The notes beneath the pieces were generated by a model. It had not been told where the DNA came from. It searched no databases and saw only the letters and a program-made list of their open reading frames with translations. 64,000 nucleotides of DNA, taken from the NCBI GenBank assembly GCA_004519485.1, contig CP038121.1, positions 62,001-126,000 of the forward strand. Reading direction: 5' to 3'. Positions within the stretch are counted from its first letter, which is position 1, and the number at the start of each line of letters is the position of its first letter. Below are positions 1-10,636 of the stretch, piece by piece. A program made the translations under genes and the position numbers. The DNA is from Nannochloropsis oceanica (taxonomy: Eukaryota; Sar; Eustigmatophyceae; Eustigmatales; Monodopsidaceae).

Positions 1-1106
1 GTCTTTTGTCTCTTCCTCCTGTCCCTCCTCCCTCCAGTGTCCTTGCTTTTTTTGGGAGCGAATCGCCCTGGGAGAGTGGGCCGGCAACGTACTCAACCCG
101 CATTCACCCGCCGCCCGGGCTACTGCCGTCTCGTGTTTAAGTCTACATGCACCGCAGTCTGCCAGCAGCCGCAGAAATTTCCCATGATTCTTGATCTTGC
201 ACCAGCGGCAGTCTTGCATGTGGCTGCAGGCAATGTGTACTCGTCTTTCCGCGCGCTTTTGGCGACCCCCCTCTCCGCCTGCTGATCAATGACCGTTGCC
301 GCTGGTGGGCCAAAGTCATCCGCCCCTGCCATGATACACTTAGAGATACATTTGTTCGTGATATGGTGTTATGTTAGTTTAGTAAGCGTGCAATCGTGAT
401 AAAGTGTGAAGAGAAAACTTTTTTTTTCTTTGCGCTTGCAATCAAAGTAGCACAACCCCAGTGACCCAGGCACAACCCCGGAATCACCTTGGCGAGACGA
501 AGAACGCCTCGTTTTTACTTTTTATTGCGCCAGCTTGTGATGCAATAAAAGACGGAAAATGCGGAGAAACATGCATGATAAGTGCAGGAGATGGCACGTG
601 AAAGCGTCAACGAAGGCCATGCTGCAGCCACTTTGTAGACCCGTGTGTGGACCCCACCGTTGTTGCTTGACTCTCTTGCCCAAGTCTTGTGCGCGGTACC
701 ACACACAATATCAGACTCAATACCTACCCTCCCGTACAGATTTGTCACCTCGCCCTCTTTCTCAAATTGTCCCGACGTCTGTGGCTGGCTTCGTGGCGGT
801 GGATGGCTTTTGTGATTCGTCGCTCGTGCATCATTATCGAGCAGGCTTTTTCGCTCTTTGGTCTTGCCCTTTGCTTTTGCCACGCCATGGGCACCCGCAC
901 AGCCGCCCTTTATGGTCAAGCATGTGGAAAGAGAGGATTTTAAGTGAAGCTGTGGGGGGTTTGCTTTTTGGTGTGCCCGGAAACCGAAATCAAACACTGC
1001 CCTCACTCGCCCTCCCTCCCTCCCCCCATAAAACATGCACTGCTTGCTTGCCTTGCTGCTTGTTGCCAACATCAACAACGACCACCAGAGGGAAGCACGA
1101 GAGCAT
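1..1106. other. No supported gene
   Basis: Overlapping open frames on both strands reach about 190 codons, but none has a recognisable domain, a credible N-terminus or splice-site context. The stretch lacks the GGGA/CCCT tracts that mark introns elsewhere in the window. I see no RNA gene here. Confidence 0.5.
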
Positions 1107-1201
1107 GCTTAGCAGCTTGGCCGCAAAGGTAGGAGGCACTGCATAGAAAGCGCGCCAGTTCTCTATGCCATGCCTCTGCCTTTGTGGCCAAGTTGCTAAG
1201 C
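1107..1201. repeat. Imperfect inverted repeat (hairpin)
   Basis: The left arm begins GCTTAGCAGCTTGGCC. The right arm ends with its imperfect reverse complement, GGCCAAGTTGCTAAGC. The arms are about 43 bp with a few mismatches and a short loop. The hairpin abuts the direct repeat starting at 1202, so it may be the terminal structure of an old non-autonomous element. Confidence 0.7.
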
Positions 1202-1340
1202 ACGGACTAAAAAGAAAGTTATGTAAGTTTTATGCTCTTTTTACTTTTCACCGTTACGAGCCTTGCCACCGGCATGGTGACATCTCCTTCTATCACATTT
1301 TGAGCACCAAAGTAAGCCCGCCCCGCATGACGGGGTAGCT
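1202..1340. repeat. Dispersed direct repeat, copy 1
   Basis: About 140 bp running from ACGGACTA to GACGGGGTAGCT, repeated in the same orientation at 4251-4402. The copies share long blocks such as AGAAAGTTATGTA and ACGAGCCTTGCCACCG, with scattered substitutions and one insertion of about 12 bp in copy 2. The pair brackets about 2.9 kb of repeat-rich DNA. I see no open frame spanning it. Confidence 0.75.
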
Positions 1341-1723
1341 CTCGTGGTTCCCTCTGGCGGTCGTGGTTGATGTTCCGGTCCAGGTAAGGTGGCTTGTGTA
1401 GATGCTTTTCGGGAGGGATTGTTGGTGGGGGTGGGTGGACGGTCGGTGCACGCGACCGCGAACCGTCGGGGGCATCGACCGCGAATCGTTGGGGGCATGT
1501 TGATCCATTCCCACCTGCCTGTCTGTCTTGCTTGAGTTTCTCTGCCTCGATGATACACGCAGAGGGATAATGGGGAGAGGGAAGATGAGCGATGGTTGGC
1601 GACTCCATAAAGGTGGATGAATATCGCTCCAGATATCGCCGATCAACAGCGACGCGTGAACCTCCAAATGCTAGAGTTTATCAGGTAGAACCAACTAGGG
1701 CAGTCTCTGGAACGGCGATCCAT
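1341..1723. other. Gene-free spacer with a degenerate outer repeat
   Basis: No supported gene. Around 1450-1510 there is a degraded block (GGTGCACGCGACCGCGAA to GGCATGTTGATCC) that resembles, in inverted orientation, 2655-2705 outside the opposite arm of the large inverted repeat. An inner 22-24 bp unit is tandemly doubled here. The inverted symmetry may once have extended further out. Confidence 0.4.
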
Positions 1724-1780
1724 CTTTGTTGTGCGGGCTAGGAACCGTGCCAAGGTATTCACACAGTAGCACAACCATAC

Positions 1781-2158
1781 ATGTCAACAGTGAAGGGATG
1801 CGTGCTGCGGGAGGCATTCTTCTCGACAGCCCACACGGGGACTGGCACAGGCAGTGAGGGGGGCTCGGATGAAACATTTGAAATGGTTAAAGTATCTGTA
1901 GCTGTCTTCGGCTCGATGGTCGCAGTTTCTGGCTCTATCGCGTACGGCGTCCATCATTTCGACCGGAACATGGCAGCGACTGAGATCAAGTATATCGAGG
2001 ATAAGGCGGCGACGGAGATGGTGCGCATCGAGGACATGGCGGCGACGGAGATGGTACGTCTCCAGAACAAGGCGGCGACGGACATCGCGCGCATCGAGGG
2101 CGAGCGAAGGTTGTCGGAAGAGCGTTTGAGGGCGGAGGTGGAGTTGTACAAATATGAT
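1781..2158 (+). pseudogene. Membrane-anchor/coiled-coil ORF, left-arm copy
   Basis: This is the plus-strand copy of the frame in the inverted repeat. From its ATG it encodes a short Gly/Thr/Ser-rich leader, a hydrophobic stretch of about 20 residues, then AAT-E-(I/M) units about 10 residues long and a charged helix containing RRLSEERLRAEVELY. Beyond 2158 the frame continues only as antisense of the other arm, so no natural C-terminus is visible. Intact function is doubtful. It may be a fragment of a multicopy family. Confidence 0.4.
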
Positions 2159-2172
2159 CTAGGACCGCGCAT

Positions 2173-2631
2173 ATCATATCTGTACAGCTCCACCTCCGCC
2201 CTCAAACGCTCTTCCGACAACCTTCGCTCGCCCTCGATGCGCGCGATGTCCGTCGCCGCCTTGTTCTGGAGACGTACCATCTCCGTCGCCGCCATGTCCT
2301 CGATGCGCACCATCTCCGTCGCTGCCAGCTTGATCTCCGTCGCCGCCTTATCCTCGATATACTTGATCTCAGTCGCTGCCATGTTCTCGTCGAAATGATG
2401 GACGCCGTACGCGATAGAGCCAGAAACTGCGACCATCAAGCCGAAGACAGCTACAGATACTTTAAACCATTTCAAATGTATCATCCGAGCCCCCCTTACT
2501 GCATGTGTGTGCCAGTCCCCGTGTGGGCTGTCGAGGAAAACGCCCCCCGCAGCACGCGTCCCTTCCCTGTAGGCGTGTATGGATGTGCTAATGAGTGAAT
2601 ACCTTGGCACGGTTCCTTGCTCGCAGAACAA
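2173..2631 (-). pseudogene. Membrane-anchor/coiled-coil ORF, right-arm copy
   Basis: This is the minus-strand mirror of the left-arm frame. It has the same hydrophobic segment (L replaces S after VAVFG) and the same helical units plus one extra. Upstream on the same strand (about 2830-2640) another frame contains AARFQDKVEMYRYYVQVFGT, of similar helical character. Several pieces of one family may therefore be scrambled together here. Confidence 0.4.
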
Positions 2632-2818
2632 AGATTAAAACGTAAACATGCGAACGGATCAACATGCCGCGGACACTTTGCGATCGCGTGCACCGAATGT
2701 CCCCCAACCCCATCAACAAGCCCTCGTGATCCCGCGTCCCGAACACCTGTACGTAGTACCGATACATTTCCACTTTGTCTTGGAAGCGCGCCGCCTCGCC
2801 CTTGAGGCGAGCCTGAGC

Positions 2819-3178
2819 CGCACACGGACACACCTAGCAGCATGAGATGTAAAGGGCTTATCGACGCTATCCAGGAAGGGAGTCACCGACGCGAGGCATA
2901 TGCTGTCTGTGGAATTCAGAGATTGGAAGATCCCAGGTACCATCGTGGGCATCATCACGGGCATCGGCACCTTGATGCGGGCTATTTCTGCCTGGTGGAA
3001 GCGCTCCTTATCCTGTCACATCAAGGTGCCGATGCCCGTGATGATGCCCACGATGGTACCTGGGATCTTCCAATCTTTGAATTCCACAGACAGCACATGC
3101 TTCGCGTCGGTCACTTCCTTCCCGGATGGCGTCGATAAGCCCTTTACACCTCCTGCTGCTACGTGTGTTCGTGTGCGT
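2819..3178. repeat. Second inverted repeat
   Basis: The left arm 2819-2978 and right arm 3019-3178 are imperfect reverse complements around a 40 bp spacer. Both arms encode VEF(R/K)DWKIPGTIVGIITG, a short amphipathic lead-in followed by a hydrophobic segment, again like a membrane anchor. It lies 185 bp from the first inverted repeat but its sequence is different. Confidence 0.75.
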
Positions 3179-3266
3179 GTGTACGTGTGTTCGGTGTTGA
3201 AGCGTACTGCACATTCAGACACTCAGACACACACAGTCAGTGGAGAGAGTGGGAGAGACACTGATA

Positions 3267-3271
3267 CACAT

Positions 3272-3337
<66 letters not shown>

Positions 3338-3350
3338 ATACATACATGGA
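3267..3350. repeat. (CATA)n/(CA)n microsatellite
   Basis: A CATA run grades into about 25 CA dinucleotides and then back to CATA. It is simple sequence next to the right arm of the second inverted repeat. Confidence 0.95.
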
Positions 3351-3583
3351 TGCCCTTCGGTTGAGGAGACTATTTCGGTGGGAGAAAAAATCGTTTAATA
3401 AGATGGATAGAGTATCCTGTCAAAGGCTCTCGAAGTTGGTGGGGCACTGGCGAGGCTGAGGACTTCGAAAGTTAATCTTGTTTTGCCGCCTGGTGGCCTG
3501 TCCAAGGTGGCTATAGCGCTGGCGGTGCCGTTCCCGTGCTCCAGAAATTCCATTTTTGCGCGACTGAGTGCAACGAAGATGAT

Positions 3584-3891
3584 TTAGCTTCCATCGCAGG
3601 CATGCATGCTTAAGGCCGGCGCCCTTATCCCCGGCTGCAAGAAGAAAGAAGGGGTGACGCAGGTCGTGATTCGCCCCCCGAATCCCCAATATGACACGAA
3701 GACGTATAAATCGGCACCAAACTCAACGGCTTCCCAATTACTATTCGCAGCACTTGCGCGGATAGCCCAAGTAATACCATCGAAACTTGTCATGACACGA
3801 TTTCCGGAACCGCTCCGAGCTCCACTGATGAAAAGACCGTTGACATACGTTACATTGTACCACTGATTATCTGCGGCACTTACACGAGATG
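3584..3891 (-). pseudogene. Fragment of a propeller-type repeat protein
   Basis: On the minus strand a frame of about 100 codons reads two partial modules. One has DNQWYNVTYVNGLFISG followed by GNRVMTSFDGITWAIR; the next has SNWEAVEFGADLYVFVSYWG. The periodic pattern (S-x-DGI-T-W, then W-x-x-V-x-x-G-x-x-x-x-V) is typical of BNR/beta-propeller-like repeats found in phage tail, giant-virus and some bacterial surface proteins. No start codon or flanking domain is seen, so I treat it as a relic. The source (viral, bacterial or algal) cannot be decided from sequence alone. Confidence 0.45.
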
Positions 3892-4250
3892 TTCAATTCA
3901 CACCATCACAGTTCAAGTGTTGGAAGCCAATGATGACTGGTTTGACGAGGCCACTCTAGAGACGAAGGGTCGGTTGTAGCGTGCCCTGCTACCGTTTATA
4001 CAAACGCTTCCGATGTTCACGTGGGAAAATGCCTTTGAGGCGTGCTTTCTTGCGGCACCTGCACCATGTTTGACGTGTTTAGGAGTATGTGTCGAAGAGG
4101 AGAAAGGAGTCTCCACTTGGAATGTGCTCAAGGCTGCACCGGCGCTTGTGAGAATTGAAATAGCTTGTGCTAGTCAGACATCTATCGATGCGGCAGCCTT
4201 GCAGTCTATCAGTACAGGTCTCGGAATGGTGCTTTGCAAAATTTTGAGGA
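3892..4250. other. No supported gene
   Basis: Short frames on both strands have no recognisable domain. Nothing else is apparent. Confidence 0.4.
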
Positions 4251-4402
4251 ACGGACTATACAGAAAGTTATGTACGTTTTTTGCTCTTTTTACTTTTTTT
4301 GGGTTTTAATCACCATTACGAGCCTTGCCACCGACATGGCGGCATCAACTTCTATCATAATGTGAGCACCAAAATAAGCCCGCCTCGCATGACGGGGTAG
4401 CT
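4251..4402. repeat. Dispersed direct repeat, copy 2
   Basis: Same orientation as 1202-1340. Immediately downstream, GGGTAGCTGCCGGCATCAG (about 4395-4413) has an imperfect inverted partner at about 4504-4522 (CTGATGCCAGCAGCTACCC), so this copy also abuts a hairpin-like structure. Confidence 0.7.
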
Positions 4403-5097
4403 GCCGGCATCAGGCCACTGGCGTTTTCGCGGGACGATGACGCCATCCCGCTCTAAACAAGCCGCTCCTTTGGCTGCCGTTCATCCCTCGCCAACGAAAG
4501 GGACTGATGCCAGCAGCTACCCGAACTTTGATATGAGCGGTGGGGATGTGAGGGATTTTCCAATTGCATTGGTATGTTCTGACTATGCGAAGCGATTGAG
4601 ATGCTTCCAATTTATCGATTTTGAATTCTCGAATGGCTTTTAAATGTTTCGAGACTAGGCTCCAACAGGCTCGGCGAAGCCCAACACTTGCAGTTAAAGG
4701 AAGTGACTGACGCGTGAGAGGAGATATCGATGGGAGTGTCCCTTGGATCCCTTTTGAGCTGGTAGAGACTGTTGCAACGAAGGACATGAAAATGGATCAC
4801 AGTATCGAAAAAGCGTGGTGCAAATGTCAATACGGCACCAGTGCTTTGTCAAAATTCCACATGGAAAATCACCTTTTCTGTTGCTGCGTTAAGTTCTTTC
4901 ATCGCCAACTTAATCTTCATCTTCAGCTATCTTAGACCATCGTCTTATTATTTTTTCTGAAGCAACGTTCGGAGATGAAAAACGGTTGCTTCTCCCATCC
5001 CCCCTACATTTCACACATGCACTTTCCAACTCTCCCTCTCCCCCTACTCGGCCAAAGTATTTATAACCCTCCCAACTTTCCCTACATCGTTTCCTTT
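4403..5097. other. Gene-free stretch downstream of the SET gene
   Basis: A minus-strand frame of 125 codons (4410-4787) shows no recognisable domain. The part nearest 5098 would be the 3' flank of the minus-strand SET gene. Confidence 0.4.
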
Positions 5098-8000
5098 CTA
5101 TAACCCAGCATCATCCCCAAATGTTTTGGTGGCCCAAGAAAGTATGGACTCGAGCGACCGACCCCCGCCCCTGCCTGATGCCGAGGTGAGCGGCCGCGAG
5201 CTCTCTTCTGGCGATTGCATGAGCTGCCGTTCTTCTTCTAGTTCCTCCATATCGTTGACCGATTGGACTATAAGAAGGGAAGGAGGTTAGGAGGAAGCGA
5301 GGAATGGAGGTGCACATTAAGAAGGAATAAAAAAAATGGACAGAGCGAGGGGGGGAGGGACTTACCGAGGCCATGCCCGTACATCGTGTGGCAGATGTCT
5401 GAGATCACTTGGTACAGAATCTTTTGGGTGCGTAGGGTTTGAAAACGGGTGGGAGCCGGGTGTTGAGAAAAATTAGCCGCGTGTTTAATGTGAATCAAGT
5501 CGACACGGACAGATAAGCCGCATAACAGTGCATATTGGCCACATATAAAAAAATGAATGAGCGCGTGTCCCTACCCTCTCCTTTCTTTATTCCTCCTCCA
5601 CTTTCTCACCTTCTTCTGAGCGATCCGAAACTGGAGAATTTCCCGCATGCATCGATTCATGTTTCTGCCCATGTACGAGATGACGGGCTCGCGACGTTCT
5701 GGGGGAGGGAGGGAGGGAGGGAGGGAGGGAGAGGGTGAACAAGACAGTTGCGGGGCTCACGGCTCTTGGAAGGAAGTAAGACCGAGGGAGAGAGCGAGGG
5801 AAGGAGAGAAAGAGGAAGGGAGGGAGGAGAGGACGTACCCATGAGCTCTGCCTCTCTGTACGGGTTGTACTCCTTGACTACGCTCTCGTCGGTCGTGACG
5901 GTCTCCATCAGCTCGTCCCGTGATTCGTCCGATTCGGGGAGGGGTCGGAAGAGGACCTGGGGGGGGGAGGGAGGGAGGGAGGGAGGGAGGGAGGGAGGGA
6001 GGGAGGGAGGGAAGGAGCACGGCGTGGGTGCATGGATTATTAATTCTAGGCGATAAAGGTTTCTCTAGGCAAGGAGGGGTTGGCAGAGGACCTGAGGAAG
6101 GGAGGGGGGGAGGAAGGGAGGGAAGGTCCTACCGTGCGACTGTCCTCGTCGTGGCCCACATAGAGAGACTCGCCTGTCAGAAGCTTCCAGTCCTCGGTCA
6201 GGGTGGTTGGAAGGCGCCGGAGGAGGGTGGTGGCGATGCCCTGCAAGGGAGGGAGGGAGGGAGGGAGGGAGGGGAAGGAGGGATGAGCATACAGTCAGAG
6301 TAGGTATCATTATCGCTTTTCCCGTCTTCCTTCCTCCCTACCCCCCTCCATCCCTCCCTCCCTCGTTACCAAGGCGTGCATGATGGCCCGTCGCTCAAAG
6401 GTGGAGATCCGGAAGTCAGTAGAGTAGGATTGCAGACCCTGAGAGAGGGAGGGAGGGAGGGAGGGAGGGAGGGAGAGAGGGAGGGGGGGTGAGATGGGGA
6501 TTGTGGAAAGAGGAGAAGACTCTATTTTCTATCCAATCAAGTAGAAGGTAGGACCATGAAAGGGAAGAGAGGAGGAAGAAAAGGAGGGAGGGAAATGTAA
6601 GGGGGAGGAGGGGAAGGAAGGGAAGGAGGAAGGGCGAGATGACATGGGCATGGAAGAGGCCAGCATCGCCCCCCCCCCCCCAACTCCACGACCACGGGCG
6701 GGCAGGCAGGGGGACGGAAGGAAAGGAGGGAGGGAGGGAGGGGGAGGAGTGCGCACCTCATACGTGACGTTGGAGAGAGCGAAGAGACGGCGGTCCCGGC
6801 AGTACATGGTCCGAAGGAGAGCCAACAGGCGCCCGTCGACCCGATTTTCACCGCCGAGAGACATCTTGACCTGGAGGAGGGAGGGAGGGAGGGAGGGAGG
6901 GAGGGAGGGAGGGAGGGAGGGAGGGAGGGAGGGAGGGAGAGGGGTGAGGAAGGGAGCGGAGGGAGAGAGGGCGGGGGGGGGGGGGGGGGGGGGAGCGAGG
7001 GAGCGAGGGAGGCGGGAAAGAGAGGTGAGAACGAGAAACACCAACATGGACGAAAGGCGTACCGGAGGCCAGTAGGGAGTGCCGTTGACCTTGGGAGCGA
7101 GGTCGAGGGAGTCAAGCACTTTCTCTTGCCATGGCTGGAGGAGGCCCTGAGAGAGGAGGAGGGAGGGAAGGAGGGAGGGAGGAGAGGGGGAGGGAGGGGA
7201 GGGGGAGGGAGGGAGGAAGGGAGAGATGTGTCAAGATAAAAAGGACGAGAAACCTGTTATGAACTACGCATCTTTCCCTCCCTCCCTCCCTCACTCCTTA
7301 CCGGCACTCTTTTATCTCCGAATGGCTCCGTCTCAAAGGCCATAAGTTTCTGGGATGCCTTGATGAGCTCGTTGCTCAGAGTGAACTCGAAACGGTCGTG
7401 GGGGTTGTTGGGGATGGTGAAGCTGAGGGAGGGAGGGAGGGCATGAGTCGCATGAGGGTTGTTGGGAATGGTGCACCTACTGAAGGAATTAGAGAAAGGA
7501 GGGAGGGAGGGAGGGAGGGAGGGAGGGAGGGAGGACGCACCCGTAGTCGAGCAGGAGCTGGGAGTTGGTGAGATTGCCGTAGGAGATGGTGAGGGCTTCT
7601 CCTGGCTGGAGGTCACGGGCCGCGACGAGCTGGATCGAGCCCCCGGATTGCTGAGGAGGAAGGGAGGAAGGGAGGGAGGGAGGGGAGAGAGGGAGGGAGG
7701 GGGGCAATAAGAAATTATTCCCGCGGGTTGTCTACACATGCGACCCAGTCAGTGCCCGCAGGCGAGGGAGGGAGGGAGGGAGGGAGGGAGGGAGGGAGGG
7801 CACGAACCCGGTAGTCCTTGATGCGGCAGGAAGGGTTGACTGCGTGCTGGCATAAGTCGATGACAGGCACCATCAGCGGCGTGGATGACAGGCCCGGGAT
7901 CTGGCGAGGGAGCAAGCGAGGGAGGGAGGGAGGGTGAATGGGAAGGATCCCTGGAGGGAGGGAGGGGGGGGGGAGGGAGGGGCACGTACGTTGCGCAGGG

Positions 8001-10636
8001 CTCGGGAGGAGGCGGCGCAGAGGCCCCAGCCCATGTCGTTGGCGTGTACGTCCTGGAAGGGGGGGGGGGGGAGGAGGAGACATGGGAGTGTGTGTGGATG
8101 GGGGGAAATGCGAGGGGGGTAAGGTGAGAGAAGGTTGTCGCCGGGAGGGGGGGGGGGGGGGGAGGGGGGGGGGGGGAGGAGGAGGAGAGGGGGGAGGAGG
8201 AGTAAGAGGAGGAGGAGGACAGTAAGGGGTGGGGTGGAGGAGGAGTAAGAGGAGGAGGAGGACAGTAAGGGGTGGGGGGGAGGAGGAGTAAGAGGAGGAG
8301 GAGGACAGTAAGGGGTGGGGGGGAGGAGGAGTAAGAGGAGGAGGAGGACAAGCAGTGTGCGGTAAACGATGGGAAATCCGCCTTTCCCTCCTTCCACCGA
8401 TCCCTCCGGTCATGGGACAAGCCCCCTTCCTCCCTCCCTCCCTCCCTCCCTCCCTTCCCGCTACGTACATCGAGGAAGGGATTCTCGTCGGGGCCTGCGT
8501 GGGACAGCTGACGAAGGTAACCGTCCGAGATGTTCACCAGCATGCGGCAGCGCGACTGAGGGAGGGAGGGAGGGAGGGAGGGAGGGAGGGAGGGAGGGAG
8601 GGAGGGAGGGAGGGAGGGAGGACATGAGCGAGCTGAAGCAGTGGTGGGGGCTACGATTAATTTTAATTCACAAGCGACCGAGGCAATTCAGCAGGACAAA
8701 CACCGAAAGCAAGAAAGGGAGGGAGGGAAGAGGGAGGAAGGGGGGGAACGTACTTGGACAGTGCGCATGAGGGATGGGATCTGGATGGATCCAAACTCGC
8801 TGTTGTTGTAGAAGATAGGCATGTGGGCGTACTTCTCGGGGAGGTTGCGGAGGTAGGGCCACCTGAGGAGGGAGGGGGGAGGGAGGGAGGGAGGGAGGGA
8901 GGGGGAAGGTTTGGTTTTCACGCTCCATCCACGGGTGACAAAGGGAGAGAGGGCATCAGGGAATAGGGACGATAATAGGGCGTGTTTCAAAAGAGAGGGA
9001 GGAAGGGAGGGAGGGAGGGAAGGAAAAAGGTAAAGAGGGCGTACCAGTAGGACTGTGGGCCTTTCATGCGCTCTGCCACCAGCAGCACGGCGAGCTTGAT
9101 GCGCCAGAAGGTCTCGGGGAAGGAGTCCATCACCTAAGGAGGGAGGATAGGAGAAAGGGAGGGAGGGAGGGAGGGAGGGAGGGAAGGAGGAAGGATGAGG
9201 TCAGGTTTAAGGAGCTCTAAATCTCAAGTAGGGGAAGGGAGGAAGAAGGGCAGGAAGGAGGGAGGGAATGTACCCGCTGAATGCGCTCGTCGATGACCGC
9301 TTTTTCCAAGAGCTCGCTCACGGCCGAGTCGCCCACCAGAGCTGAAATGGCAGCAGGAGCAGCGCCATCATCAGAGGAGGAAGAGGAAGAGGAAGCCTTG
9401 TGGCTCAATAGATCCTTGAGCTGAGCAAGAGGGGGAGGGCGGGAGAGGGAGGGAGGGAGGGAGGGAAGATGAGGGACCATATTGCATACACTGGCAAGGT
9501 GCCAAGGAGCAACCCCCCCTCCCTCCCTCCCTCCCTCCCTCCCCACCTGCATCCCCGCCACCCCACTGGGCAGCTTGTACTTGCGGCGCACGGGCGAGAG
9601 TGTCAGAATGTTGGGGATTGACACAAGGACCGTGCCTTCCTTAACCTCCTCTGTGGTCGTCAGGGTCCAGCGCGCCAGCTCTTCGCTCCCACCGACTCCT
9701 GCCGCTGTTGAGGCTGCTGCTGCTGCTGCGGCAGCGGCAACTGAGGCGTCTTCCTCCTCGCCGTCGACGGAGGAAGGGGCATGCGTCAGACTCACGGCGT
9801 CATGGAGCTTCCCGCTGATGATGATGAGTAAGAAAGGGAGGGAGGGAGGGAGGGATGTGAGTGAACGAAATGTGATGCACGAGTACAGGTGGCATGGTTC
9901 CATTTTCCCTTCCTGCCGTCCCCCTCGTTCCCTCCTTGAATCCCTACTCCCCGCCCTCCCTCGCCTTACGCATGACACGTACCGTCCTTCTTTAACCCAC
10001 TCCAGAAGAGCCTGGGGGTTGGCGTCGATACGCCCAATTGGGTCCAGGGAAGTTTTTAACCCGCTCCCAGCTTGGACAAAGGAAGGAGAGAAGGAAGGAG
10101 GGAGGGAGGGATGAGAAGGAGGCAACACCATTGATATGAAGGAAAGAAGAGAGGGACGTCGGTGGTTGACGGGAGCAATGAAGAATCATGGCACATTTCC
10201 TTCTCTTGCTGTATACTCGAAAAAATACTCACAGCTTCCTCCCGTGGCCCCGCCAACGTAGGGGTTAAGATTAACAGAGGAGGCAGGCGATGAGACGGAA
10301 GCGGACGCCAGGTCCACAGGAGACGAGGAAGAGCTGGTGGTGGTCACGTCGGAATGCGTGGCCTTCGAGGACTAGACAAGAAAGGACGTGGGTGGGTTTA
10401 CAAGAGTCATTATCATTGTTGGTCGATACGTTTTTCCTTACTTCACGCGCGCTTACCGCTCTTCTGTCGCCGGTCAAGAAGGAAGAGGCAGGGAAAGAAG
10501 AGGAGGAGTAGGAGAAGGAGGGCTGCATAAAGAAGGCCTGGACGACACTGCCTGTTGCCAGGAGTGCCAGGAGTAGTAGTAGCGAGGACGGGAAGGAAAG
10601 AGTCCTGCCCCCTCTCCTGCATGGCGCGGCCGACAT
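5098..10636 (-). CDS. SET-domain protein methyltransferase-like, plastid-targeted (Rubisco LSMT family)
   Basis: A multi-exon minus-strand gene of roughly 18 exons. The start at 10636 is the ATG giving MSAAPCRRGG, then a hydrophobic signal core and VVQAFFMQP, an A-F motif expected for import into a complex plastid. Downstream exons give the split SET fold of the LSMT/SETD3 group: GRIDANPQALLEWVKEG (about 10,000), EGTVLVSIPNILTLSP (about 9,600), MGWGLCAASSRALRN (about 8,030), VPVIDLCQHAVNPSC (about 7,850) and SYGNLTNSQLLLDYG (about 7,560). A helical substrate-binding-like C-terminal region follows, ending SWATKTFGDDAGL and TAG at 5098. Family members trimethylate lysine on Rubisco, aldolase or actin. 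The usual Asn-His pair of the AdoMet pocket reads Gln-His here, so activity is not assured. Ala-rich and Ser-rich inserts lie near 9,720 and 9,380. Exon joins were read by eye. Confidence 0.8.
8190..8351. repeat. Minisatellite, about 43 bp unit, 4 copies
   Basis: The unit contains GAGGAGTAAGAGGAGGAGG, then ACAGTAAGGGGTGGGG, repeated nearly perfectly four times. It sits inside a long intron of the SET gene, between the exons at about 7988-8058 and 8467-8560. On the coding strand it is a long pyrimidine run. Confidence 0.9.

Larger units (their letters stand above)
1724..2634. repeat. Large inverted repeat, tail-to-tail duplicated small gene
   Basis: The left arm 1724-2158 and right arm 2173-2634 are reverse complements around a 14 bp spacer. 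Each arm carries the same open frame running toward the centre: plus strand from 1781, minus strand from 2631. The shared protein has a hydrophobic segment (VSVAVFG followed by MVAVSGSIAYGV) and then a helix made of repeated MAATEMVRIED-type units, so it looks like a single-pass membrane anchor with a coiled coil. The right copy has one extra unit (AATEIKL). Both frames read through the spacer into the antisense of the other arm. I do not recognise the family. Confidence 0.8.

Noticed and set aside
515-1146. Overlapping ORFs of about 190 codons on both strands
   Set aside because: Mutually antisense frames, unremarkable composition, no recognisable motif. Chance ORFs are sufficient.
7265-7290. 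CRISPR-like regular arrays of GGGA tracts
   Set aside because: The spacing is irregular, the spacers are exons and introns, and the context is eukaryotic.
5690-9250. Many frames encoding REGGREGG or SLPPSLPP
   Set aside because: They are translations of GGGA or CCCT intron tracts, open in all frames because the repeat lacks stops. They are not proteins.
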